This document shows, piece after piece, positions 1 through 14,100 of a DNA stretch of 64,000 bases. The stretch spans positions 2,900,001 to 2,964,000 of the forward strand of contig NC_054757.1 in the NCBI RefSeq assembly GCF_018143015.1. The letters are read 5' to 3'. Position numbers and translations under genes: made by a program. Origin of the DNA: Lytechinus variegatus. Lineage: Eukaryota > Echinodermata > Echinoidea > Temnopleuroida > Toxopneustidae. Numbering within the stretch: position 1 is the first letter of the stretch; every line of letters starts with the position of its first letter. A model generated the notes under the pieces. That model saw only the letters and a list, made by a program, of their open reading frames with translations. It searched no databases and had not been told where the DNA came from.

Positions 1-229
1 AGGAAAGAAGAGGGGGATTTACAGATTGACAAAAGAAACAAGATGTAAAATTCGTAAGACTCTTCATATCAACAAACATATTGTTCTGCATGGTAGAATA
101 TCCCGATACGGCAAGATGTCAATCATGATTCTAAAAATGACAACAAAAACATCAACTTATCTTGAACATGATAATCTAATAATCAGAGCATATACTCCTG
201 ATAAGAATAACGACACTTGACATTTTCGG

Positions 230-510
230 TATAGGCCGACAGTGTACATTCGGTTTTGGTTAAGCCAAGGTAATCATATTCGAGGCGCATGATCTCTGAA
301 AACAGAGCATCCCGGAAAAAAACTGATGCATCCACTGCATGCATTTTTTATAATCCACGACCTAATCACGTCATCACCTTCAAATAGCATCTCATGATGT
401 GGATGTCAGTTCGTATGGCGTCGTCTTGGATGATCGCATCTTCGGAAAACACCTGTGAAGGAATTTATTCCGAGCCGTAGAATTTGGAAGATTGTGGACA
501 TTTCTTGAGG
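230..510 (+). promoter_or_regulatory. CCDC177: possible promoter and 5' noncoding exon of the CCDC177-like gene
   Basis: This stretch is less AT-rich than its surroundings. It has a TATA-like run (TTTTTTATAA) near 345-354, a CRE-like ACGTCATC near 370, and ends at a good splice donor (GAGG then GTAAGC at 511-516). The first coding exon at 2151 begins after a splice acceptor with its ATG 32 bases in, so an upstream noncoding exon is expected. Assigning it here is inference. Confidence 0.25.
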
Positions 511-902
511 GTAAGCATCATTCTCTTGCTTATTTTGTCATGAGCTCCGTAATGTTTGTTTGTTTTTCTAAAATATGTAATTTTTATGGAAGAAAGTGAT
601 GACGTTAAAGTAAAGTGGGAAATCTCGCATCAGCATCATCTCGGCAAACAAACGTCCCTGGCCTGGTTCACAGAATCTTGTGCGGCTAGTTTACTGTACA
701 GTCCCATATGTTTGGTATCACGTATTGTTTTATATTTTTGTTCCTAACAAAACTTGCCCTGTCTTTTAGTTGATGGTCACAATTAAACTATTGATTCATG
801 TTCCCATTTGATTGATGCGTGCTTCTATGCTATATTATAAGCTGATATGTCCAGTAATCTTCAAGTTGGCAAGGCAAGGCCAAGGGCTAAGCTTGGAATC
901 CT

Positions 903-1663
903 GGGGTGGTATTCTGGAACACTGTCATAACTTTTGTCATAAATTTTGTCATTTCTTTCCGAGATGTGACACCGCTATGATTGTCACAAATCGGTATTCT
1001 GAACATTGTCTTTTCCCTGTCATATCTCTCAAAGTTCCCGCCCATCTTTTCGGAAGCAATCCAATCAAAATCATCGTTAGTTCCCAGTGCAGTGTGGGAG
1101 CCCTTCTAGCCAATAGGAATGCCCCGTGACAGGTAGGGGATATCCCCAATTCTGTTGCTGGCATCGCGCAACTACGCGAATATTGATGCGCTTAATTACA
1201 AAAAAAGACGGAGCTGTGAAGGATTTTAGAGGAGAAGTAGAAAAATAAGGAAAACAGAGAAAAAAAGGAGAAATTAATATGTAGGGCCTAACTAATTGTA
1301 GCATGACAAAATAATTCTAAAAATTGTCGTGGATGATGAGTGAAACTTATGCCACAATCTAATCTAAATGATATCATTATATGCTTGAAATTCCATCGGC
1401 AGGGTATCGGGATATTTGGTACTAAAAGATGTGACAAAATTTATGACTGCTACCCCCTGTCATAACTTTTGTCATATCTTTTGCTTGTATAAAAGGATTA
1501 CGCGCATTAAAGCCGCGTATTTTTGGTGCGCGCCAAAGAGATAAGACAAAATTTATGACAATTTTTGTGACAAAAGTTATGACATCCACCAGAATACCGA
1601 TTTTGTCATATCTCTGAGATAAGATAAAATATGGAGATAAGACAATGTTCAGAATACCGCCCC
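903..1663. mobile_element. foldback DNA element (non-autonomous), ends GGGGYGGTATTCTG
   Basis: The left end reads GGGGTGGTATTCTGGAACAC and the right end, reversed, reads GGGGCGGTATTCTGAACATT, so the termini are inverted repeats of about 24 bases with a few differences. The interior repeats variants of TGTCATAACTTTTGTCAT in both orientations. There is no coding capacity. It is a MITE-like element in the 5' flank or first intron of the CCDC177-like gene. The superfamily is unsure; G-rich ends resemble PIF/Harbinger-type MITEs. Confidence 0.6.
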
Positions 1664-1924
1664 TGGGCCTGATAATTTGTTTTAAGTGTGCAGTTTTACG
1701 TATTCAAGTGAATTATGAAACAGAACAAAATTACCTAGCACTTTTTCTACCTTGAGTTCTCAACACCAAGTGTCTACCAAGGAGACTACTAGGACATGAA
1801 ACAGGCCCAAATGAAAGACAACTACGTATGAAGCCTGTGTGTGTAAACTGCATGAATTACATTTACAGCACACAAATCTGCTGTCATAAATTCATTGAAT
1901 CTTGAGAGTTCGGTGTGTTCTTTG

Positions 1925-2033
1925 TTTACAAAGGACATTCTGCACATTTCCTGTAGAAAAAAGGATGACACTGATGGATTTCCAAAGAGTTACGATTGAT
2001 TGAATCAATCATAACTCTTTGTAAGACGGGGCT
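1925..2033 (-). mobile_element. right-half fragment of a MITE (TTACAAAGAGTTACGATTGAT family)
   Basis: This segment matches the right halves of the fuller copies at 14717-14988 and 26380-26654, including AAAGGACATT, the GATGGATTTCC box and the terminal CTTTGTAAGACGGGG. Only about 110 bases remain. It lies about 120 bases upstream of the first coding exon of the CCDC177-like gene. Confidence 0.55.
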
Positions 2034-2182
2034 CAAATGTAACACTGCAAATACATAATGATAATTAAAAAATTGTTCAAATCTATAATGAAGTTCAAGC
2101 AATTGTGTGTACAGGAAAGAGTAATTTTTTTTTCTTGTTTCTGGATCCAGGTCCTGCTCCTCGTGCTGTCCATAGAGGGATA

Positions 2183-5100
2183 ATGGACCATTCAAGAGAC
2201 CACCATTCTGATCTACCTATTGAAGATTGGAGATCATCTCTGATGGAGAAGAAGATAGACCTGTATAACTTTGAGAGCTGCGCTGCTGAAGAGTCGCCCT
2301 ACATACTCACCAGTCCTAGATCTCTCCGCGCATGTGCAAGAGTGAAGATACAGGTATACACAAATAAATAATACTCATCGTTGAGAGCGGGGGAGGAGGG
2401 CATGGTTGAATTTCCCTTAAGTCAAGCAATTATCTATGGTACCAAGATATTTAACATCTAGAGGTAGACTCATTAACCTATGATAATGCAACCTGAGGCA
2501 AAGTGAGGCTGTAAGGATAGGCCCCTTGAGGGTTTTTAAAAGTTTCTTGTACCTAAGGCCCTCCAATGTAGGTACTTCTTTGATGTCAACCTGGTAATTC
2601 CTTAATGCTTACTGTATTTCAAGTTACCTTTTGTTTCATTTGTCCACAAAATAAAATGGAAAATAGTTCAAATGCTGTTTTTAGATATAAACAAGAATGA
2701 AGTCCGATACAGCACAGTTTAAATTCTGTTTTGGATTTTCCCCTCCAAATAAATAATTTGCACCAGCCTCAAGAATGAAATGACCCCAGATAGTTTGATT
2801 GCTTTAGAATTCAGTCAGAGTGGTCAAAATGCTCAGCAAAAATGTAAAATGTTCATTGTGACTATGATAATTCTTTGCTTTTCGTGTAGCCTGGGGTAGT
2901 GCTGTGAGGGAACATCAGTAGTGCCACCACCCCAGTGATCTTTAAGTGCTAGAAAAAAGGAAATAAAGAGGAAAATAATGGTAGAGAGTAGGAAAATACA
3001 AAAATTGAGATCTGTGTCCCATCATTTACAACCAATTTCCTTCTGTTGAGAAAAAGATGACATCACTGTTGTGTCATTTTGGCCCCTCCCCCTCCAATCA
3101 AAATGCCCTAGCACCAACCCTGTATCTAAATTGTATAAGAAATGACCCTTCTAGTGTACTAGATTCCTAAAGAATGCACAAATCAAATTATGGTTTACAA
3201 TTTTGCATTTAAAAAAAACTAACATGAATGACATGAATGTAATGCCAATCAACCAGTCATATCGTGAACCCTGTGTTTGTGTATTTTATCTTTAGCCTGT
3301 GGAATTGTTAGCTAAGCCTGAGACAGATTTTGAGGAGGAGCTGCTAACATCTGGACAACAACCAGGAGAAGCCTCCAGGAAACTCTATGATGCCCATGAG
3401 AGACAGAGATTAAGTATGGCGACAAATATAATCATGCCAAAGTTACAAGTTGTTTGAGTTTTTTTCTGGCACTCTCATTCCCCCCCAAAAAAAGAATTAT
3501 ATGAGCCAATCGGAAATGATCTTTTCTCACTTTGATGTTTTTATTTTTCAGTAGATAAGGTCTTTTTTTAAGAAAGATTTTGAGATATGTTAGGCTGAAA
3601 TTTGGGAGAAAAAAATTGCAAGCACACATGCTTTGTTACACTTAGCACAACTTAACCGGTGTGTTGGCTTAGTTGGTAGAGCGTCCGTCTCACAACCGGG
3701 AGGTCGGGGGTTCAAACCCCGGCTGCGTCAGACCAAAAGACGTTAAAAGATGGGAGTTGCTGCTACCCTGTTTGGTGTTCAACGATTAAAGGGATAGAGC
3801 CTCGTCGATCTGGTGCTGCACAGCAGCTGCCTGGACTACGATCAATTGGGCAAAGCAAATTTTCGGAGTATTTCATTTCATGTCTATTTCGAACAATAAA
3901 TTATGGATTTTCATTTTTTTTAATTTTCATTCACAAACTATAAAAATAATGCCTCTTCATTATCTTGCTATGTCTTGTCTTTTCTGTTGATGCTGAGTTG
4001 CTCACAATAAAAGTTGATTTTCTAAATTTAATGAAAGTATAATACAACTTGGACATTTGCAAAGAAGCAGCATTTTCAAGAGATGGGATCTAGGCCCCAT
4101 CTTACAAAGAGTTACAATTTATCCGATCAATCGCAACTATGGACAGCCAGCAACATCAACATTTAAAATACATGGCTTATCAGTCTGGTAAATCAAAATT
4201 CAAGATTTCCATGAAAGTAACCATTGATGGCAAATTTTATCATTGATTATATAATGAAAATTCAATAATAAACAAAACAAAATTCAAAGTGGAAGATTCA
4301 CAGTAGATTGCATAGTAATATATGTGGGCAGATCAAAATTGATATGCAGTTCACCATAGTGATGATAGATGATTTTGAATTATACCTTCTAGCGCAAGGA
4401 CAAATGTTGAATAGAAACTTAGTTTACATCAGGGCCCCGTCTTACGAAGATTGGATTACATTGATTGGATCCAATGGAAATCTTGAATTTTGATTTACCG
4501 TACTGATAAGCCATGATACCATGGTAGAAAATAGCGATGGCATAAATACCCATAATGGTAATTCTGGTCATTCCAGTAATGTCTTGATTGCTGCTTGTTC
4601 TCCCCAGGGAAGTTGTATATGTGTAGACGAGCAAGAGAGGAGATAATTCAAGAAGAGGGAGGAGATGAAAGGATAGAAGTCATCGATCATGCCAAGTTAC
4701 TCTTCCAAGGATTAAACAAACCCCCTGAAAGAACAGTCAAAGCAAATGCCAATGGAATAGGTAAGACACTGCCCTTAATAGAATCGAGGGACATTGAAAC
4801 TCATTGTGAGATTAATGTTCAGGGGGAAAATATGTAATTTCTCTATGGGGGTTATTTTCCTATTATTATTTTTTAAAACCAGTTCAGTTTGGTTTGATCA
4901 TAAAATTGAAGTCAATTATTTAACAATAAAAGGTATAGGCTCCATCAAAAGTCTTAGCATTCATTTTGTATCATTGAAGCTCTAAGACAGTACACATCAT
5001 TTGAATACCCTGTTTATGTTTTCATCCCGCTTTATCTAGATCAAAGTAAAGTGATTATTCCTAAATCAGGACAAGCCAACTCCAACCTGAGACCTGGAGC

Positions 5101-8100
5101 AAACCCTCGACCTCCCAGTCATCCTCCAACTCGACCTCCACCATCCAGATCATCAGCGAGCTCAAAGACATCATCGACCTCCTCGCCTAGGACATCATCC
5201 AGCAAGACAAGCTCTGGCTCCACTCCATCTTCGGGAGGTCGAAGGAACCCTGCCCCTGGAGACCTTCCTTCGAGGTTCTTCAAGAGGTCAGCGTCCATGC
5301 CACCTACATCTAGACAGCGTCCTCAGTCAGCCGTCTCGAGTGGGTCGAGTCATCGATCTAGTCGGACACCGTTGAGCCAAAGATTGGGTCTAGATGGAGA
5401 AAGGCCCTCCAGGCCATCGTCCCGGTCAAGACCTTACAGTGCTAACCTGCCAGAGAGGGTAAGAAATTAAGTTACCAATATCCTTAAAGATCATTGATCT
5501 TGTAGATGAAACCAGCTTGAAATTGTAATTAGACAATCTAATGTAATTGGAGGATCACATTGACGTGTAGTGACTCTATGGCCCGAAATCACAAAGGTGG
5601 TTTAGAAAATCCACAGTTGAATCCATGGTTTATGTAGATTTCCTGTATGAATTAAGCTTAATTTTAGTGCGTATTGGGCGCATGTATAAAAAATGTCCAA
5701 TGCTGATGTGTGCTTTTGTCACAGTGCGTCGAATTGATGCCTGTTACTATGGTTAGGTACGCTATTTTATTTGTGAGTCCACTGTTTGAAGAGTGGACTC
5801 ATTAATTCAAAAGAGTGGACTCGTGAATAAAATAGTGTATCTAACCGTGGTAACAGGCGTCAATTTGGCGCACCGTGCCAAAAGCGCGCATCAGCATTGG
5901 ACATTTTTTATACACGCACCTGAAACGCTATAAATTAAGCATAATTTATACAGGAAATCTGCATAAACCATGGACTCAAACGTGGGTTTTCTAAACCACC
6001 TTTATGAATCCGGGCCTGTTTGTCTCATTGCTATTGATAGGACCAGAGAATACTTGACTGTATGGTGTTCAAGAGAGAGCAAGAGAAGGAAGACCTGAGA
6101 CATCAACAGATCATCAGGAAGGTCTGGGATGAAGAACGAAGGAAAGAAGATAAGATCAAAGCAGAGAACGAACTACAGAGAAGGAAGAACTTGGTGGAGA
6201 GAGAACAGGATAGACAGAAGAAAAGGGTAGGTATTGGGATTTCTTCAGATAATGGGAATGGTAAGAGAAGAAGGGAGAATAAGAAAGATGGAGAGGAAGA
6301 ATATCATAAAGGGAAATTTAGGGAGGAAATTAAGATAGGGTAGAGAAGGAAGAACTAAATAGACAGAAGAAAATGATAATAAAATTCAAAAGAACAAGTG
6401 GGGATATGATTTCATCAGAGTACCTAATGAATATTCATGAAGACATGCCTAGAACTGTTTCACCAGAATAATGCAATCTGTAAAATTCAATAACTTTGTT
6501 ATTTGTTATCCGATTTTGATCAAATTACAGTATTTTGCTCTGTGAATTTTACTCTGTTTATTGAAATATAGATATCTTCAGCCCCGAGCATCCCTTTAAT
6601 TCTGTTCTTATCAAGGATAACCTAATGATGTTCATTTTGATATGATCTTCAATGACCTTTCAATGACAGATGATTCAGATGAATGAATATTTTGATAGAC
6701 TTTGCATTGATACATTTTGATATTTCATTTCTTACAGGAGAGGATGCAAAAGCAGAGAGAAAAGGAAGAAAAGGAAAAATTGAAGGAGATTGAAGTATCT
6801 CTGAAATATAAAGATGCTAAACATGTGCAGTTAGCCTCACAACAAGACCTACTGAAGGTAATATTACTGGGGCCCGTTGCATAAAAATTTTTACCTGAGA
6901 AAACTCTGGTAAAAACTGGAAACTATGATTTCCGCCATTGATTTTAACACAGGGCAAAAACTTTGGTAAAAACAACCTGAGTTTTCTGAGGTAAAAAGTT
7001 TTATACAATGGGCCCCTAATGTCATTTCTCTCTATCTAATGTCTTGTATCCGGACACGTGGGGATGCATAGAAAGAATACCTTCCATTCATTTTAAATGC
7101 ATGAAAGACAAAATACATAGATAGATAGAAAGATAGATAGATAGGAAGATAGATATATAAATAGATAGATGGTTTATTATGAAAAATCAAGCAATCACCG
7201 TGGCTAAGGCTGAATTCTGATGTAAAAATTTACCAGCATATACTTCACACTGGCTTGGTACATTGAGCTATATGTCCTTATGTCATTGTATTCATATACA
7301 AATTTAGGCCCAAGATATGTTATCTACCAGCAGATTTGTATAAATGAATCATTCATACATCCTCCTTCGTAATCTTTGAATGTTGTTTAAATGATACACA
7401 ACCTATGAATTCTTCTGGTATTTATGATAACATATAGAATGAAATTATTTCAAAGGAATTGTCTTCTTTGTTTCAATTTGTGTAGATTCAGCAGATAGAT
7501 ATGAAGAAACAAGTCGAGAAGGCCAAGAAAGAAAAACAGGTATTTCCTATTTTCTGCTCCTTCAACTTTTACTTTTAAAATGTGTAGCCCAATTCCTCCA
7601 TCCTCTATAATAATAGGTATTACCCAGGGTAGCCACTTCAGTTCTTTAAACTGTTCTCCCAGTGGGCCCTGCTATTATTACTCCGGCTTTAGCTGGGCTG
7701 CCTAGGTGCTCAAGCATTCAAGGAATTTCTTCCTACCAGGTATCCATTCACCCCACCTGGGTGGAGTGCAGCACAGTGTGGATCAATTTCCTGCCGAAGA
7801 AAATTGCGCCATGGCTGGGATTCGAACCCACAACCCTCTGTTTCAAAGTCAGAAGACTAATCCACTGGGCCACAACGCTCCTCTTTTAATTTGTTTTGAT
7901 ATATTATTGAAATTATAGACATCAGGGTCGGTGTTCTGTGCAATGCTAAAGCCAGAATTTTAAGTATTTTACTCAATATTCTGCTTAAGCAAAAAACCTG
8001 TCAATCTGGGCCTTTATTCAACTGCCATGTTTCACTTTAATCTACGTCAACCTCCTACCTGGCTAGCATGCAGTTTACAAACATACATGCACAAAGTCAT

Positions 8101-11100
8101 CCAGCTCACAGGTGGATACGTACATTGTGCAGTATTTGGGTCAGAACAGTATGACGTCACAATGCATAACTCTGAAATGTGAAATTGTGAACTAGATAAG
8201 GGGGCTTATAATGCTGCATTGCAGTTATCATTTTCATTGGTATATCATACTTAAGAATATCATAATTGACTTGTTAATTTAATAGAAATGTCTCTCATAA
8301 CTAAGATTGTATGAATATGAATAATCTCTCTTTTTTGTTGTGGCAATGCTTACATGTATTATGAATGTATATATCTCCATCACAAAGTGATGGTTTCTCT
8401 TTTGTATTTTCCTAATACCTGACCCCTCTCTCCATCTATTTTATTTACATGTCACCTTTCACTTGTCATGCTTCTCTCTTTCGGCATACTTCATTCCATT
8501 TAGTCCCTAACCCTAACCTGGATGTTATTGAATACGAGTATGAGCATATTGCTTAGTCAAGTAAAATGCTAAGTAAAATACTTTGAATTGAATACCGCCC
8601 AGTTTTCTTTTGCTGGCAGCTTTGATCCAGCGATACTTCAGGCTAATCAGTGCATATTTATTTATGATGAAAATTGATTTAAGAAACATAATTGACCTCT
8701 TTGTATGCCCAAGCCTTTTTCCCCCTCCATTTTGATTTAACTTCATTACCTGCACTGGTCATAAGCATTTCAATCTTTCAAATGAGCTCAAAAAAGAGAC
8801 AAAATTATTTCAGGAAAGTCCAACACCTAGGGTCATACGTGCATATTATCCTTGGCCAATATAAATGGATGCTACACTTACTTTATTTTCATCAGGTATT
8901 CCACTAAGTCAGTTGATATCTATGGAAGATATTCTGAAATAGTTTTATGGGTAAATCTACTTATGCTAGATTCATTTCTGTTTTTAATCATTTCTTCCTT
9001 TATATTTTAAATTCCGGGAAACAACTATATTTTGAATACATTCTATAATACACTTTATTTGTTCACTCAAACTATAATTTGTGATATCTTCTTAAGTCAT
9101 TTTATCCTATGAATTTTATTTATGTTACACATTGTAGCTATCCAGATAAATAGTAGCTAAATTTCATATTTTACCTTTTAGTATTTAACCTTTTGCTTGG
9201 TAATGATGTTTTTTTTAATGCACAGATTTCCAAATAATTATTAGACAAAATCATATTCAGTTCCTGTTAGAATTTGGTGTAATAATCATTCCCCAAGCTG
9301 TTTGTGTGAACAAGAATCTGAATAGATATGTGTTATAATTTCAAATCTAAAAAGTCACAGAGGTCATTATTTAAGATTTTTGAAGTTCAGAATAGTCTGG
9401 CAATGACAGAGGCATAAGTTTTGCAGTTTTTTAGTATATGAATATTTTATCTTACTATTTTTATGTGGAATGGACTGAAATGAACTTGAATTGATTAAAA
9501 AAAAGTAAAATCATGATCACGTTCCATTTTTATCACCAGTCCAAAGCTTTACAGGTGAAAGAGGCAAAAGATGAAGAATATCGGAGAAGTGCAGAGAAAC
9601 ACATCATGCTCTCTCTGGAATCGGCTGAAGCAAAGAGAGAAAAGAAACAACAAGAAGAAGTGAGGGTATGAATGTATGCCTGCTTAGATTGTCTTGATCA
9701 GATACATGGACATCTTTTTATATTTATTGGAATATACATGTAGCATGGATCACATTCCTAAAGATTAATAAACTTGCATGACCATAAGTATTAAACACAT
9801 CATGATAGTAATCTCTGGAGTACAGATGTATGATAATAATAATAACAGCATATTTACCCAGGGTAGCCACTTCAGTTCTGAAAACCGTTCTGCCAGCAGG
9901 CTGTGCTTTTATAGAGGGTAGCAGGGGGAGGGGGTGACTTGCTCCTAAAAGTTTCAAGTCCATGAAAAGAGAAAAAAGGAAGAAAAAATTTGATCATATT
10001 CAATTGAAAATATTGTTATATATTAATAGATCAGTGTTGATCAGTGTGGATAGTGGCTTTCTGAAATGGGGTAAGATGCACCCATTTCAGTTCCTGGTTT
10101 GTTATGTGTTTTGTGCATGACTTTGATTGTATTGTATCTTGCATCTTTTCTATTCATTCACTTTTAGTGGTTTGGTCTTGTATTTATATTTCTTTCAATG
10201 AAATCTTTGCAATGTCCGATGCCCTTTTTTATGCACAACAAAATATAAAGAAAAACATTTTCAAATTCAATGCAATCTCATTCATCTTAGATTACAGTTG
10301 ATAGGCCTGCATTTAAAGCTGTTGCAAAATTGTTTATGATATCATTTTCATAACTAGATTGTCTGTTGTGTAGTGTGAAAATAAAATATTGATTGTATCA
10401 TCCAGGCCTTTATTGTTTTTATCTTTTGCTATCCTGGCACACTCTTGCAGTCTCATTCCAATTTTTTTCATCATCTTCCCTATTGAATATGGGCCTCCTT
10501 TTTGGTCAAGTTCCCTCTAATCTTCCCCAACATATCTTTAGCAAGAAAGATTTTGTGCCTTTTCACATGCCTGGGGTATTTGGCTTTGATCCATACCAGT
10601 GAGTACATCATTGGACTTCTATCAATATTGATTTATATTCAGGAAAGTCAAGAATGGGTTCTACTCTTGGGCGATCCCAAATTGTGTTTAATCCGATAAT
10701 CACCTTTACACCAGTAGCTATCAGCATGTCCTGTTTTGCTTCCTATTAGACATCTTTTAAGGCTAATCTGTCTTTTGTTCCAAATAACAATTGTTAATCT
10801 CCTCCCATCAGTTGCTTCTAGCATTTGAATGCCATGTTTTGCTTGGTAGCCCAAAGACAGTTAGTTAGGACAATCTCCTTAAATAGCAATGGCTCATCTT
10901 TTTCTGATTGTGGAGATATTGACTGGTTAATTTATAATTCATTGTGTGATGTTGAAGAATGTTCATACATTGCATATAGAGCATACATTGCACAAACATG
11001 CCACTTGTAAACAAAGGATGCAGATTTAGAAAGTTCATGTCAGTACTCTGTATCCACTATCGTCTTGGTGGTTGTAAGATGTTGGGGCACAAACATAATA

Positions 11101-14100
11101 AAAAGGTACCAAAAATTTCAAAAATAACAAGTTTACCCCCCCCATTGATCCCTGTACAGTTATTGTTTTTCCTGATTGTTATGAAAGTTGTCCTTATTTG
11201 TAATAAAATTTGCACTCAGTCATGATAGAAACATTCAATATCTACCCAAAGGAACAATTTTTAGATTGCTTCAGGAGATTTTATTTGAAATGCATTTTAA
11301 TTGCATTTCAATAACTGTCTTGTGCATGCATCTACCAAGAACTAATTTATATTTTTCATTTTATTGTTTCGTGAATACTGGTGATTATGTTAAGGAAAAA
11401 TAATGCATGTTTTTTCTCTCTCTTATGAATAATTAGGAACTTCAGAGAAAGAACAAAGAAGTAATGAAACAACATGCGGTTAGAAAGAAGGTCATCGACA
11501 AGAAAACAGAGTGAGTTATAAATAACTTAAGGTAAACAAATGTTCTAGTTGTAGCAAGTGATAATTTCATGAGAAAGGTTCAAGTTTCATATGAAGATCT
11601 AGATCTGGTACATTTACATTAACCTAATCTTGTGAATTTACTTGTACGAGGAGCTGAAAGTCAGATCGAAGATTGGAAGTGCAGGTTAGTATGTGTGGAA
11701 GAGTATTGTTGCTTCGAAAAAGGCTCTACATCCAACCTGCCTGTTTATTTTATGTTTATATTATGTTTATTTTGCCCATTTCTCTTTAAAGGTAAATGCT
11801 AGTTTTGGTAACGATATCAAAATGAGTTTGTACAGAATCCAATGAAATGACCACCAAAATGCCTGTTTGTAGAAATAAAAACGCATGTGCTAAAGGATTC
11901 TGGAAGAAATTGTGTAATTACTGAGAAATCAGCAAATAAGCACAGGATTCGAGTAGGGCGTCGGGTCCGACGCTCTAAGCAATAATTATACATTGTCCCA
12001 AGTGTGCTTTTCTGTGTTGGGGATCTTCGGTGTGAACATTTTTCAGCGTAGATTTCAAGATTTCACAAAGTTCAGTTAATGTAACTGTACCAGATCTAGA
12101 TCCTCGATGATATACTGACAATTAAGCCTTATTTTACAGACTTTCTCATGAAATCAGTGTTTACTGCAACTACTGGAATTTCTCTTTAATTCAATGTATT
12201 CTAACCGAATCATGTAATTCATCATAGACTTTGTTATGCATACAAACACTCGGGTGGTCATTTTATTGCATTGTGTTCAAATTCATTAGAGTATGTTACT
12301 ACATCTGGCATTTATGTTTAATGGCTAAGTTTACCCTCCCCCCATCAAAAAAGAGAATGAATAAAGAAATGTCAGACATGCTTAATATGTGAAAAGAAAA
12401 AAATCAATAAAATCAAATGTGAAATATAGATAGTTAGGACATTTTAAAATGTTGCTTATCTGTAACAACTTCAATAATTCAATTTGTACCTCAATAGTAT
12501 TTACAAATTGATGTAACTTAAACAATTAATCTGACTTGCCCTAAATATTTTTACAAGTCTTTTACGTTGATGAAGTCACATTATTTGCTACCTTTGCGCC
12601 GAGATTGCATTACTTAGTCCCATTTGTATGATTTGATGTCATGTTTTGTCTTCAGAGAGGAGAATGAATATCAAAGGATGTGTATCGATGCGAAGGATAG
12701 TAAGCACAAAGAACTCATTGAACAGCAACATTTCCAAAGACAATCAGAAATCAGGAACAGCAGGTAATGAGAGAATTCAAGTTTGGTGTTGACAACTGGT
12801 GTTAGTGTTTGGTTGTTTTTACACCAGACACAGCACTGAATGGGACTGGTAGTAATAGATGGGTTAAGGTTTGAAATTTGAGTTGATTTTTACCCAAGTC
12901 ACAACACAACTTGAAATGAGTTATGGAGTAATGGGTGGTGTAAGGTTGGGTGTTGAGAACCTGTGTTAGTGTTTGGTTGTTTTTACACCAGACACAGCAC
13001 TGAATGGGACTGGTGGTAATAGATGTTTTAAGATTTGACGTTGGGTTGATTTTTACACCAAACATAACACTGAACTTCCAAAGATATATCTAGTAATGAA
13101 ATTAAGCAAACGCTGAGATTGGCGTCATTTTGTATTGAACCATGTGATTTATATAACTTTCTTGAAACCTACCTTAAATGTTGGTACTATTGCTCAAAAT
13201 GCTTATTGATTTACCAACATCAAACACTAAACCTTGAAATAATTCAGTCTATATGACTTACATATATAAAGTGGTGCAGCCAAGTAAATTCCTTGATGGA
13301 AATACTGTATGTTTGTGACGATAGGCCATTTAAAAGTAAAAAAATACAATCGTATGAATTAATAAAACGTTTGGAAATTCTTTATCGAATGAACTCAAAC
13401 ATTCCCCCACACTCCTGTCTTTCAAACGAAAATATAAACTTTCCCTTCTTACTCCTTAAGGTAGTTTTATATTTGCCTCTCCCTCCCCTCTATTCGTCTT
13501 TTACTGTCTTTTGCTTTGCTCTGGGGTTTTGAGGTCAAGTATCTGTTTTTTTCATATATAATTTATGTATTCATTTTTTTTTTTTGGGGATTGACCTTGA
13601 TAGATCAATATGGCCTTTGTCAATCCCCCCCCACATTTTGATTTTCTATGTCTTTCTTATATAATATATTGTATCTATTTATACTTGTATTGCTATTATC
13701 TATTGTATGTATTCGATTGTACTATTAATGTATGTTTTTATTAAATATGTGCAACATAAATCAAATTGAATAATTCTTCATGCAGAAATGTAGCAGTGGC
13801 AGAGAGATAGGTTCATTAGATATTCATTGTAAATTTGATTGACAGGCGGAAACTTGAAGAGCAACAGAAGAAAGCTAGCAAGACGAAGGTGGTCCTTGAT
13901 AACAACCTTGAGAAATGGAAAGATGATATTGTCAAGCATAGATCAGTGGTAATGCTCTATGTATTTTATCTGTTATTTGTTTATTTGGTTGATTGGATTT
14001 ATTTCTGCTTTCAAGAGCATGCTAAAAAAAATATACAATGGGTGACTTCAAGTTCAGTGTTGACCTTTTGGTGTTGGTGTTAGGTCAATTTTTAGAGTCA

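Noticed and set aside
3655-3730. Possible tRNA-Val gene
   Set aside because: The tRNA-like part has a stem mismatch and continues into a SINE body, so it is a tRNA-derived SINE.
5040-5470. Ser/Pro/Thr-rich open frame that looks like low complexity
   Set aside because: Rejected as a separate gene: it is exon 5 of the CCDC177-like gene, with in-phase borders on both sides.
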